A DNA stretch of 64,000 bases. Source: Phylloscopus collybita (Eukaryota; Chordata; Aves; Passeriformes; Phylloscopidae). Location of the stretch: contig JAJNNQ010000026.1 in assembly GCA_027886175.1 (NCBI GenBank), positions 13,883,501 to 13,947,500 of the forward strand, in the 5' to 3' direction. This document shows, in pieces, positions 12,734 through 24,490 of the stretch (positions are counted from its first letter, which is position 1; each line of letters starts with the position of its first letter). The notes beneath the pieces were generated by a model. The model had not been told where the DNA came from. It saw only the letters and a list, made by a program, of their open reading frames with translations, and did no database searches. The position numbers and the translations under genes were made by a program.

Positions 12734-13064
12734 TGCAATTTGCGTAGGCTTTGGAAAATGGACCTGGCGTGCTCACCGTGGGACATCCCCTCCGCTGCCT
12801 GTGCTTTGGGTTTCAGTATTGTGGGAACCTGAAGACTCAAAGTGAAACTGGCCGCGGCCAAGCGCACGTCATCGCTGTGTTGCGAGCAATGACTCTGCTG
12901 TTGCTGCCAGCACAAACCAAAGCACCTCCAAGCCCAGCCATCCCCAGAATGGTTCTGCAGGATCCATTCCCATTCTTTGCCGAGAGGAGGCTTTGGCCAG
13001 GGGCAGTGCTCGAAGCCACAGCATCCCACCGTACCATGTACTCACGCACAGCCCGTGTGTTTTG
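12734..13064. promoter_or_regulatory. CpG-dense patch, possible regulatory element
   Basis: About 15 CpG dinucleotides fall in roughly 330 bp, whereas the surrounding AT-rich DNA has very few. The core at 12850-12888 has seven CpGs and begins with the palindrome GGCCGCGGCC (12850-12859), followed by AAGCGCACGTCATCGC, which carries an ACGTCA half of a cAMP response element. The patch supports overlapping frames on both strands (151 codons plus at 12751-13206, 142 codons minus at 12601-13029). That is expected of GC-rich DNA and neither frame resembles a known protein. It could be a small CpG-rich enhancer or alternative promoter, or a relic of an inserted GC-rich sequence. Confidence 0.3.
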
Positions 13065-14107
13065 CAGCATTCTTGCCTCTGTGTGCCTGACTTGTTTTAA
13101 AATGTGTCAGGGAAGACACTGGATAGACTGGGTAAAAAAAAATAATTCACTAGAGTATTTTTTTCTGAGTCATTGCAAACATCAAGGATTTCTTGTTCAG
13201 GGATAAAACCAAGGTGAATTTACCAGCTCTGAGGTCCAAAGGATTTTTACGATTCAGCCACTTTTCATTTTTTGCAAGACTCATTTTCGGTTCATATCAA
13301 AGAGCCTGAATGCTTTAAACTAAACTTAAGCTAGTCTACAACTTTATCAAGTTTAAAAAAACAATGAGATGCTTTTACACTTAAACCAGCATTGAATTGG
13401 GAGTTTCTACTAGAGATGTAAATATGTGTATAAGATAGACACAGGCATTGAGGAAGGTAGCTCTCTTCATAAAAATCCTGTGAATATCAAGTGAATGAGA
13501 GAAAAACTCATTTAAGTGAAATTAAGCTTACTACATTTGGGTTAAAATGTTCCAAATATTCTTGCAAAACAGCAGAGCAATTATTCTGTTTTGCAGTTTT
13601 GTAACAAATAAATGAGAACTGCTAACAAATGAATAAAAAGCAAATGAATAAAAAAAATCAAATATTTGTTACATAAATCCACACAATTCTGATGTTTTCA
13701 CACAGTAATAATTTATTATTTTAAGTAGATTCCAAGTTTACAGATGATACAGATAATTATTAAAATGCCTCTACTGCTGCTTCAGATTTTCCTTACTCAA
13801 GTCCCTCAACAATTGTCATCACTGCTTTTTTTTCTATCCTCCCCATTAAAAAAAAAGGCTGAGAATGAAAAGAAAATTTCACTAGTAAAGAAGAAAAACA
13901 ACTTTTGCTCTATTGTTAAATCAGGATAGTCTATAACTGCAAAGCAAGTAAATTTATAACTAAATGGTTAGAGTGACTATTTCTATTTGAGAGCACCACA
14001 ACCCACAGTTGTAAGAAACAGATACCGAACTTCTAGTAAACAGATGTGCACAGTTACTCTGAATTTTGGTTCTGTAGAGACAAGATGCAGAGTTTAGCTC
14101 TTTGACT
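13065..14107. other. Noncoding DNA, no recognised element
   Basis: AT-rich with several ATAAA-type runs near 13600-13720. Nothing else supported. Confidence 0.6.
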
Positions 14108-14185
14108 TAGTATTCCCCATTTTTGTAGATGAGAATATTTAGGACTTGCCTTTCAAATCAAGACAGAGCTATTCATCCCACTGAA
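14108..14185 (-). mobile_element. MIR-like relic (weak)
   Basis: TAGTATTCCCCATTTTTGTA then GATGAGAATATTTAGGACTTGCC and CAAGACAGAGCTATT follow the order of the antisense MIR core: CCCCATTTTACAGATGAGGAA, GACTTGCCC, CACACAGCTA. Divergence is high. Chance resemblance is possible. Confidence 0.4.
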
Positions 14186-14607
14186 TCATTTAAACCAGAT
14201 AAAGAAACCTGACCCACTAACCCTCACCTGCAAGATACAACAAATATTGCCTTCTCAAAATTCTGCCTTCTCAAACACTTTTCACAAGTTACCACATTTA
14301 CTGCTATGTTGTCAGTGGAAACAAGTCCAAATTCTTTTGATCCCCAGCACCTTATCTAAAGAAATTACATTACCTTCTTGCATTTCACTTAGTTGTTAGT
14401 GACTAAGCAAACATCTCTGCTTCTTTAGCTGATCACATAACTTTGGGGTCCTGTAAGCAACTCTTGCTGTATTTGTTCTTTTCAGATTGCTCTCAATTAG
14501 GTCTTTCACAGGGCAATCACATCTCAGGTCTGATGTCAGGTAGAATGAGCACACTGTTGATCACAGGAGGCACAAAGGTTCACCCTGGGAACAGAGTGAG
14601 AGGAAGC

Positions 14608-14711
14608 TTGTGCACACAAACACATGTACACACTTGTGCACTCACACACAGAAGTATAAGGGAACACACTGAGTACACTCCTTCGGAGCTTTCATTTTTT
14701 TTTTTTTTTTT
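14608..14711. repeat. CA-rich stretch followed by a 17-T run
   Basis: An imperfect GTGCACACAAACACATG-type CA-rich stretch occupies about 14608-14651. A run of 17 T lies at 14695-14711. The 117-codon frame across this stretch is a product of low complexity and has no family resemblance. Confidence 0.75.
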
Positions 14712-14793
14712 CAAATTGCCAGGAAATCAAGAGGAGACACAGCCTGTAATTTTCAACCAACCAGGAAGAAGCAATGGAAAGATGCTGGAGGGG

Positions 14794-14902
14794 TAGGAAA
14801 TCTGGTGCAAGATGAAGTCAGGCTCACGAGACAGTCCAAAGGTTAGGAGAGTCATGAGGAGGTCTTGCTTTGACATTAATAGGTAAATCTGGTGCAAAAT
14901 GA
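14794..14902. repeat. Direct repeat pair, about 22 bp, 86 bp apart
   Basis: The block TAGGAAATCTGGTGCAAGAT (14794-14813) recurs as TAGGTAAATCTGGTGCAAAAT (14880-14900), differing by one inserted T and one G/A change, and both continue with GA. The spacing leaves 64 bp between copies. It could be a local duplication or the scar of a small insertion. The right copy lies 14 bp from a CR1 scrap. Confidence 0.7.
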
Positions 14903-14915
14903 TCAGTGAGTTTGC

Positions 14916-14975
14916 CATAGAATCATGAGGCTGGAAATTTAAAATCAAGTCCAACCACCCACCACTGTTGGTGGG
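14916..14975 (-). mobile_element. CR1 LINE 3'-end fragment
   Basis: CATAGAATCATGAGGCTGGAA followed by AATCAAGTCCAACCACCCACC matches the antisense CR1 3' end (CATAGAATCAT octamer end, then GAGGTTGGAAAAGACC and ATCAAGTCCAACC). About 60 bp remain. An adjoining CCCACC ACTGTT GGTGGG forms a 6-bp hairpin. Confidence 0.8.
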
Positions 14976-17900
14976 TATCAAGGTGATAAATACAACTCGA
15001 ATCACAGCCTGTGGTTCCATACAAAAGAAGACAAGCTTGTAGTTTGGAGGAAAAAACTTTACATGCTTGTGATTGTATGACTACAACCATTTCACATTAT
15101 GGGATACCATCTTCTCAGCTCATGTTAATGAGAGGATTAAAACCCAGTGAATTTACAGGTGATATAACCCTGTCCACCTCATGGCCTTTCTGCCTGACTG
15201 CACAGGCTAACTGGTTTTGAACATGCAGAGAGAATTTTTGCCATGTGATTGCTACTCAGACACTGTCTCTGTAATTTAGATTATGAAAGGCTTGTGGTGA
15301 CTTTCAGGTTTTGTCATCAATAGCATGTTTTTGGCGGGGGTGGTGTAGATGTGCCAAGCCCAGAACATCATGATGAGAGGGTGAACTATTTCAGGTACTC
15401 TGCTATAGCAACTTTGTCATCCTTAGTTAAGCCACAGGTTAATCCAGTAGGAAGGATAATCTAGAGTGTATGTGTAATGCAGTGTCCCAAGTCCATCAAA
15501 ACTGATAAGTTATCAGGTCCCCCATATGGAAGCCTGACCTTGTGGGGAAGAGTAGAGGTGAGCTATCCCTGGCATTCCTGGCACGAGGGGCACACTCCTC
15601 TCAGAGCCTCAGAAGTTAGTGCATACAATGCCCTGCTTGTTCTGTTCATGTGCTGACAGGATTTCAAAAACCTCCTGAATCATGATCTCCAGGAAATGGT
15701 CACCCTGGGCCTAAGCAGTGACTGGCATAGGCCCTCTGCAGATTTAAAAAAAGATATCTCTCCATCCTACCCTCCATCATCACCCTGCCTCTACAAAGAT
15801 GTCCAGGCTGCTCCACGTGGTGGTCGTTGGGCATTTGGAGGAGAGTGCTGAGATGGTCTTCTTTTGCATACATCACTGAGACCTAGGCTGGTTTTCCCAA
15901 TCTCTTGTCTTCTTCCCCTCATTTCCAATGCTTACTTTAATTTATAGTCACAGAATGTGTTTTAATGATTGGGCAGTGAGGACCAGTCAGATTGGATGGG
16001 AGAGCTGTACCTCATTAAAGTAGAGGGTAGAAATTCAACTCCATAATAAACCTGACCTTGAAAATCACCTTGTTTTGCTCTGGAGAGGTAACATATCACA
16101 GTACAGAATGGCAAAGCCCTGCTTCTGTCATTGAATGTCCATCAACTGTCAGCTGTGTTGTATCAAAGTAGAAAAGAGTGTATGACTCAGTTTCCTGCAA
16201 GTACAAACTTAATGATGGTACGCAGTGCAGCCCAGAGAAATGGGAGGTGGTGAAATGCTCCACGCTTGACCCCAATGGGCAGTGTTCAGGATGTTGATCA
16301 ATGCTCTTCAAACAAAAACAAGCTCCAGTTTGCTCTATAAAATGAAGAATGCAGCACTGAAAACTGGGTCTGTGCCACAGAAAGTCCAGTGGTAGCAATG
16401 ACTAAGAATTTTATACTGTGTTGAGTAATACCTCTCTGCAGGGCAATGCAGGAGAAGGAACAATTTAGCGCAGTGTATACGCAGATTTATAGAAAATCAG
16501 CTTCATGGAAACTGCCACCAGAGCGGTACTGACGGCTTCGCATTGTGCGAGCACTGAAGAAAAGCAAAACAATGCTGGGAAACACATTGATTTTGTTCTC
16601 AGCTACTCTGCATAGATGAAACTTCTATTAAGACATGTCTTGCTCTGGCAGCAGCTTGAAAATTGCCACCTTAAATTCCGATGACCTAGGATCTGCTCCT
16701 TTTCCCATTGCAAGCGTTTTTTAAGTCGGTGTGCAGTTAATTGGTGCAACAATGTTTTTGGGGCTTAGAAGGTTCAGGAACAGGCTGCCCACGTGCAAAC
16801 TGAAGACAGAGTTGTTATGCTCTTTCTTTCCAGTGCAGCTGCATGCAAGGAGTGGGGAAATGTGTAATCACTACCAGTTTCTTGGCAGTTACTCTTGTAA
16901 GTTAAAAAGATAATTGCTGTATTGGGCCGTGTGTTCCTTGTAGCTCCTGTATAGAGCTCTCATCAAATGCATGTAGATTTGCTTGAAAGGAGCAAGGGCA
17001 GTGCAGGATCACCCTTACACTTTCTCAGAAGCAGAGAAGGAAGGTGAAATCATGCTTTTACCTTTGCAAACTGAAAATCTCCGTTCCTCCCCAGCTGACA
17101 GCTGTGCTGTGTTTCCAGGTGCAGCTGTGCTAGAAGCTTGTGTTTACACCTGTGGGCTTTTTCTGAAAAGCAGAGGACTGGTGAGGAATCAGTTCTGCAA
17201 AAGTCCAGTTAAGAAGACGTTATATAGACTTGAAAGAAGGTTTGGGGTCTTTTAGGCCATTCTGGCCATTTCAGTAATGGAATCTGCTTTTAGAAATGAA
17301 GTGGGTAGTATCTTTTATGACACAAACTAGGGAAAACCAGACAAACTTCAAGGCAGACCAGTTCTTCTTTAAATACAAACAAGCACATTCATAAATCTGG
17401 TTTATCATATGGCTGGCTGTGTTTAGGCCTCCTTTGTTTCATTTTTTCCACTAGCACTTTCTGTGCATCTGAGTGCCTGCAGTGATGCCAATTTTATGAT
17501 CTTTTTACATACAGGAACTAACACATTCTGCTCCATTCTCAGTTTTACATTTTAAAGGAAATTACTTCAGAGCTCACCTCAGAAAACTAAAAATTCAAGG
17601 CAGAAAAACAACTATTGATTTCTAGTTCATCCATTAATGAAAAAGTGCATGGTATTGCAAATTACCTCCTTTTATCACATAAACATGTATACTTACAACG
17701 CACACTGTGGCTTTTAAGTTATTTGCAAAATCTGCTGCAAGTAACATCTTTAAAATTCAGAAATAAATAATTCCAGATGACTTACATGTATTTTGTAAAA
17801 TATTTAAATTCAATATATGTACAAATATGAAAGTATATGCTATAGGAAAACACTGATATGTTGTTGTAAAATTAATTACAGCTCAGCATTTTCAGATGGT

Positions 17901-18366
17901 GGCATACAATCTTACAGATTTCCAACAGCACTGTTGTTATTCACTTCAACCATGATAATATCATGTGGCTCCAGTTAATGTGAGAGCCTGTAATTAAAAA
18001 TTACAATGGTAAATGCTATAACTACACAGTAAGAGACTTGTCTTGAAAATCCTAAACAGCTGGCGGGAGTGGATTTAATACAATTTACGCTAATAATTGT
18101 TGAAGAGCTTGCATGCATAGGCTGGAGCTGTGGTCAAACCTCACTTTCAGGTCTGGAGCTTAACCGCCCGTATCTGCTGCGTGACAGCAAACAATCTGTA
18201 TTTCTTTCTGCACTTTACATCTTATCACACTCTAAGACCATGCATGTAACAGATGTTATTTCCAGTGCTTAAACCCATTTTTGGACTGACATGGCATGCA
18301 GACTGAAAATGCCCATGGTTGCATTTTGTTGTGCCGTTTTGACAGACAACATAAGGTTTATTGTAA
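14976..18366. other. Noncoding DNA, no recognised element
   Basis: Slightly GC-richer from 15300 to 15900, AT-rich after 17300. Frames up to 100 codons (for example minus 16096-16398 and plus 16983-17255) show no family. No LTR termini or retroviral primer-binding site was seen. Confidence 0.6.
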
Positions 18367-18392
18367 CTCCTGCCAGTGCAATCTGGCAGGAG
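18367..18392. repeat. Perfect 10-bp hairpin
   Basis: CTCCTGCCAG (18367-18376) and CTGGCAGGAG (18383-18392) pair perfectly around the loop TGCAAT. It resembles an intrinsic structure but has no T run after it and lies in eukaryotic DNA. A stem this size is expected about once by chance in such a window. Confidence 0.6.
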
Positions 18393-20787
18393 GGTCCTAA
18401 TGAATTTTTTGTGTGAATCTGTGACTGAAAAGTTGCCATCTGACAGCTGAATTTTTTCCTGACCTCTGGCCCATATCAATTTTGAATGCATACTTGTAGA
18501 AACATGTCTTCAACATACTTTTGAAAATGTGTGAAAATAATTGATGAAATACTAATTTTCTTTTCACTTTGGCTGCTATTCACAGCAGTCTGCAGGATCT
18601 TAAATTTGTAAATGTGGGGAAAAACAGCAGGCTTTTAAATTAAGAAAAAACTTCTTTGCACTGGCTGAGTACAGCAAACAATCTTAGTTTACCCTAATAT
18701 GTACTTATTTTTGCCTGTTCATTTTCTGTAACCTATAGATCTCGCTGGTCCGATACCTCATATATTCACATGACTATCATTGCCAGTAAAACCGAGAGAC
18801 CAGAAATGAGCAGTGAGGTGAAGGGAAAGAGGGGAGAGCTGACAGAAATATTTTATGTGAACTAAACTGTTTGTGCACTGTATCTACATCCAGCTATATA
18901 CCATCAACCATGCTAGTCAGACTATGTCCTGATGTGGGTTAACCCCTTATCATCTAAAGTTTCTGGAGACACCTTGGCTTTCAGCATGCTAAAAGGACCC
19001 TGAATGAATGAAACTTTATTTTGAATCAAAGTAATTTTTCAGAGTTAGCATCTTGCAATTTATGGTCTCAAAAGGAAGCAGATTAGCAAGCAAGCAAGCA
19101 GACCTTGACCCAGTGCAAATTGCACTGCTTCTTCAGTTCACATGTCTACAAGGGACCAGCTCACAGCATGAAGGAATAACTCAGTCCCAGTTCCCATCAA
19201 ACCCTTGACCTCTCTGTGAGACTGCCAACATGGATACCAGTTATGGAAGTAATTTAGTGCACAAACAAGTATTTACCAGGAATTAAACTGAGACCACCAA
19301 ACACATTTCACAGTGGAGACCAAAGAGTCATCAGGCTGAGGCAATTTTAGGTCACTACCAACTTGGGCCTGATTCAAGAAAGCAACCTCAGATAAAAGTC
19401 TCTACATCCTATCATACAACTCCCTGAAGGCATTTGGTCCCTAAGTTCATTTTCTGCTATAAACATAATTCCTGCATGAGATAAGAAGTTTCACTGTACA
19501 TTCAGTAATCCAGGAAAAGATTAGAAACAGAAAAGGGGGAAAAAAGGCATTTGAAACATTTTGCAGAGACAGAGAAAGTGCCGTGTTCGTGTGAAGAAGT
19601 GGGAAGAAGTTCCAGCAGTTCTCTCCAACTCAAGAGTAGTTAATTGTTCTGTGGGGGAGCAGGGATCTATCCTCCAAGAGCTCATTGCTGACATAAGGCA
19701 CTTTGTTTCTCCACTCTGCTCCCTTAATAACATTCTGACATTAACTTAATATTGATCTTTATGTATTTGTTCATCTTTAAATAACTCACTTCTGCTTTGC
19801 TTCTGTCTTCATTTCTTTTGTTCCTTCTGTTAATCCAAAAAGTGGATGGAAGAATTGTCTTCTCACAGAGAGTTGAACCTCCATGACAATGAGCAGGTAC
19901 TTTTAGGAGAACACTTTGTGGCTCATAGATGCAGCTTCTAGGGGGAGCACAGCAATGAAGAATAGAAGCTTGTCTGTAAGCAACACATACTGTATTGCGC
20001 GTGGAAAAGTAATGAATGCATTTGCTATATATTTGTATGGCATGTTTCATCTTTCACAGGGTGCCGGCTTCTTTTCCTTACCTTTTTGCGCTCACAAATG
20101 AAAACCCTTCTTCCCCTCCCCACCCTCAACATTTGCTTTGTAGACAAGGGCACGGTGACCAGACAACATTACAAAACTCCCTGCAAGAATGGGACACTAT
20201 GGATGTAATCAAAGGTGTCAGCAGTCAGATATATTAAAAAGATTACTTACCTGAATTTTAGCCTGTAGACAGCAAACACCAGCATTTCATTCTAGCTGTC
20301 CTCTCATTGCTGCTGGAGTAAGTACCACTGGTGCTACTGTGCAATTGATAGAAAATCCACTCTTAGTCAAACCTACCTACCTACCTACTTTACCACTAAG
20401 GCCTGAATTGCCAGGAACTATCCCCCATGGCATGGTTCATTCCTTTATATACAGTTATTACTGGTAATAAGCTTGTCTCTAGATGAGACTTTTAAACAAG
20501 AGAAGCTTCCTAGTTGGTTTAACTAAGGCAGTAAGTACAATAAAGAGGTTTAATTATTATGTGTGATAATAGTCAAATCCAGCTCTCTAGTAGTGGTTTT
20601 CATTCAGTATAAGTTAATACTTACAAAGGAAATGTGTACTTTACGTGATTCAGAGAGGTGAGACAGAAGTCTGAACCTGAATCCAAATATGGTCATTATA
20701 AAATAGAAAGAACCAAAGCTTTGGATTTTTAGTATTCTGTAATGTGAGTTTCAAAATGCAGAGTACATTGAGTTGTGCTCATTAAAA
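18393..20787. other. Noncoding DNA with two small microsatellites
   Basis: Contains (GCAA)n at 19086-19101 and (ACCT)n at 20371-20388. Short frames on both strands at 19521-20240 overlap one another and resemble nothing. No other element seen. Confidence 0.6.
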
Positions 20788-20875
20788 GACATAAGTGGGA
20801 AGCCTGATTATTATGTAAATCCAAAACTGGAGTTTGAATCCCAAGTTCAAATTCAGGCTATTTTTGCTGTTGCAC
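20788..20875 (+). mobile_element. MIR-like SINE head (weak)
   Basis: AGACATAAGTGGGAAGC is followed about 40 bases later by GAGTTTGAATCCC, which is nearly a tRNA B-box (GGTTCGAATCC). The arrangement matches the tRNA-derived 5' end of MIR, which reads CATAGTGGTTAAGAGC and then GGGTTCGAATCCC. The downstream core is too diverged to follow. Confidence 0.33.
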
Positions 20876-23800
20876 TGAGAGAATAAGGAGAATTTGATTA
20901 GATCATATTTTGTGTTATTTAATCCAGAGGAAGGTGCTTAGTGACTAATGACTGTAAGTGATTTGCTAGCTCACAGTAAGAGGTTTTTATTCAACTCGTC
21001 TTCTGGCATCAGACATGGTATTTCGCCAACCAGAGAAATGTCCAGCATGTCAGACTAATGAGGAAACAACCCATACATGCAGATGGTTGTTGCCCACAGA
21101 AGTGGGGAGAAGTATTTGGCTGTCCCTCAGTAGAATGAGGTCAGACTGGGGGAAAAAAAAAAAAAAGAGACTAAGTGGACTTACAGACAACAGCAATACA
21201 ATCTCGGTATTAAATTTTGTGATGTTGCAACAGAGGATGATCATGGTGATATGACATGTTCCTTCTGAAAGAAAGCAAGCCCTGGAGTGCTCATGTTCTG
21301 CCAGAGCTATTCTGTTCACAGTAGTTACCTCTTAACTTTTTCTTACAATGAAGTCATAAAATAGACCATCTTGTATAAAACAATTTAGAAATTGTCTTCC
21401 TTCCTAGAAAATGCCTCTTGCCATTCTTGTAACTTGAATAAGTCACTGAAAGCATTTTTTTAAACAGCACTTCCTTCCATTTGCTTGCTCATTTGTGGTT
21501 GAAGTATATTTATTCACTTCATAGCTCTCATCCTGCCAAGGAGCAAACATGCAACACAGGCCTCTAAAATAAATGACAGAGCTACAAAAGGCTACAAATT
21601 TCTGTTATCACCCTGTAAATCTGGAGGGGGGCCCAGATCCACAAGTTGTTTCTTCTTGGGACTCCTGGTTAGATGACCTCAATGGACAGCAAGGCACCTG
21701 AACCAGAGCGACTCCCCTAAACCTCCTGGATCTTTTCTCCACTAATAAATACAGACTCACACTATAACAAATAGGAAGAATAAAAAATTCAAAACCTTGA
21801 TCAAGTGAATTACAAGATATTTAATTGTTGTCAGTATTTTCAGTGTAGAATAAAGGGACAAGCAACCAGAAAGACTGAGCATGATCTCCATGTATAGCCA
21901 TATAGGTCTTTAGGGACAAGGAATGATTTTCAATGCAAGCGAATATTCTTCACACTAAAGAGCTTGAAACTTTCAGTTGGCAAAAACATTTTAATGGAAA
22001 ATTTCTCACTTGCTATATCTTACCTTTTCTGATGTGGAATTGCAAAAGTTGCAACATCTCCATTTTCTGAGATTAACATCCCAGATTTTGGAGTAGCAAA
22101 AGGTTTCACAAGCACCCTAGGGGCATGAACTGCTTGTGGCAGTGGAAATATTTTCCATCACTTGCCTTACCTTTCTCTAAGGATTTTCAATGGAAGTGCT
22201 GAAGGTGATGCATCCAAGTGTTTCTCTCCTCCTATGACTGTCAGGTGTACTCTGCAATGAGTGAAGCTAAACCCTACAAACATGCACAACAGGTTCTGCC
22301 TCTGGGGGATGGCCGATGCCAAGTGATGGCTTGGCTTGAGCACACCTGTGGTGACAGAGTTCATCTGGAGGAGTGTTCTGATGCTCCACACCTTCCTGGA
22401 TGTAACACCCTCTGCCCTTTCTATCTGGCGGCATCACTCTCTGATGTAAAAAGAGCAGACATACCTCTGTGGCAGGCAGACCAAAATTACACAGGAAAGA
22501 CTATGACAAGGCATTTCCACCCCGTGCTTCTGAGGAAATCTTGTTTGCAATAGTCAGTTTTGCCATGTACACAACACTCATCCCTCGGGGGGTGATGGAG
22601 TGCAAGACCCAGCATCTGGTCAGAGGCCATCGTTGAAAGACCATTGCAAGGGGATCAAAAAACACCAGTTAAAAATTACAAGGCCTTCTCTTCAGCAATG
22701 CAGACAGCTATCTATTTCATTTAGGTTGTGTTTCACTGACTTTCCCATTTGCAGGTTTTCATGTCCTTCCAACACTGCCCGCCACACCAACGGGCAGAGT
22801 CATCTTGGGCTTGGAAGACGTGGTTAGCATGGGAGGAACACTGGCCTGAGGAGAGACAAGAACAACATCTGTGTCCTTTGATAAACGCCCAGGAAGAAAA
22901 GGGAAGGCTGTGCTTTGTGTGCTTGCCCAGGCATGCTGCCAAGGGTGTGCAGGTCAGCTCTGATTAAGAGAAAGTTAAATGGATCAGTAGGCCTGGTCCC
23001 GGAAATGTGATCCTACCAGGGCCGCTTTTGCAAGAATGAGAAAACGTATGGAAATGTGGGTAGGAATTAGTTGCTGAGATGTGGTAATAGTGTCAGGTTG
23101 ATGAGGAGCCCATGAGGAATGCTGTCCTTGCCCAGGAAAGAACAGTTTGTACTCTGATTACAACAGTAACAGAAAGACCGGCATTCAGCATGTAGATGAG
23201 GTTTCAGAAGTTACAACCCCATAACATGCACCCAACAAGATCTATATCCAAAACCCAGCCCCTCCCACAACACAGAACTTGGCTTAAAGTGACAGAAATT
23301 CCCATACCAGTTAGGATGGAAAAAGGTCCATATGTGTTTTTGCCTTGTTCCCCTGCTTTCATCTTTTTCTCCTATTCTAACTACTCCTTCCAGGTTGGGT
23401 AATGCCAGTTTACAAACCCTCTGCATACTCCACATGTCTTTCCCTCTCAAGATCACTACAGTAGCACAGCTTTTGCTGTCACATTCTAGAGCTCCTTTTA
23501 TGAGCTCCTCACCAAACTGAGCTATTTTAATGAACAAGAACAGGTTCAGTCTCTCATAATTACACATCACTTCCCCACTCTGAGTGGTAGCCAAGCCACT
23601 GTGCTGTGTTGCTCCTTATCACAGCAAGATTAAAAATAGTTTTATAACAATATGTAAAGTGTTGCTTAATCTTGTTCTTCCCACATAAAAAGCAGATGTT
23701 CAGACAGACTGAATCAGATTCAGCAAATTTATTAATATAGATGTACAAAAGCTTCACAAGTTCTGACTTAAACCTAAGAAAGACAGGCAGTATTTTCAGA

Positions 23801-24419
23801 TTTGAGAAACTTCTGTTTCAGTGTAAACTGAACCTTCTTTTTTAGGTTTAGAGTGGTCTTGATGTTCACTCCTGATACCAGTGAAATCAGTGGAAAATTG
23901 GATGGATAAAGAAGAGTTTAGACCCATTTTAGGGCATCTCTTCTAGTCTGAAGAATATGCACATAAAGAAGCCCAAATCATTGTAGTAACAGGAATTACT
24001 ATAAATATCTCTAAAAAAATTAATAAATTAAGGCTTTAGAAGTGTTAAAAGTCAAAGAAAAAAAGAGTTCCAACCATTCACGAGGCTTTAGATAACCTTT
24101 GTTTCCCCCCCCTTTCACTGCTGCTCCCTGAACTCTAAATCAAGAGACTCTTAAAGTCAGGAAGCCAGACAGACTTCCAAAATATGTGGTGACGCTCAGG
24201 GGCCTGTGAACCGGAAACAGACATTTACTGTCTTCTTTCCCAACCCAATTGGCTCCAAATATCTGTAGCTAATGTTCTGGGATTTTGGGTTGCAGCCAGA
24301 AGACCTAACCTGAGAGACTGGGAGCTCATGAACCATGGAGGTCATGAATTGTTTCATGTCCACCCACTTCTCTTGAAGGGAGCTTTTTCAACACTGGCAC
24401 TTCCACAAAGGAGAGAGGG
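20876..24419. other. Noncoding DNA, partly GC-richer, no recognised element
   Basis: A 14-A run lies at 21153-21166. The stretch 22150-23000 is GC-richer and therefore dense in overlapping frames on both strands (up to 111 codons plus at 22218-22553 and 127 codons minus at 23211-23594). None matches a known family or is flanked by convincing splice sites. Confidence 0.55.
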
Positions 24420-24483
<64 letters not shown>

Positions 24484-24490
24484 GAAAAGA
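24420..24490. repeat. 44-A homopolymer followed by (GAAAA)n
   Basis: An uninterrupted run of 44 A (24420-24463) passes into about five GAAAA units ending at TATG. CR1 elements do not end in poly(A), so this is not a CR1 tail. The bases upstream (GGAGAGAGGGA) contain no AATAAA, so a processed-gene tail is not supported. Its length makes assembly or sequencing error likely. Confidence 0.95.

Noticed and set aside
12751..13206. 151-codon plus frame overlapping a 142-codon minus frame
   Set aside because: Both sit in a CpG- and GC-rich patch that lowers stop frequency on both strands, and neither shows a family or splice sites.
22150..23600. Cluster of overlapping frames on both strands, up to 127 codons
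   Set aside because: They shadow each other, the region is GC-richer, and no peptide resembles a known protein.
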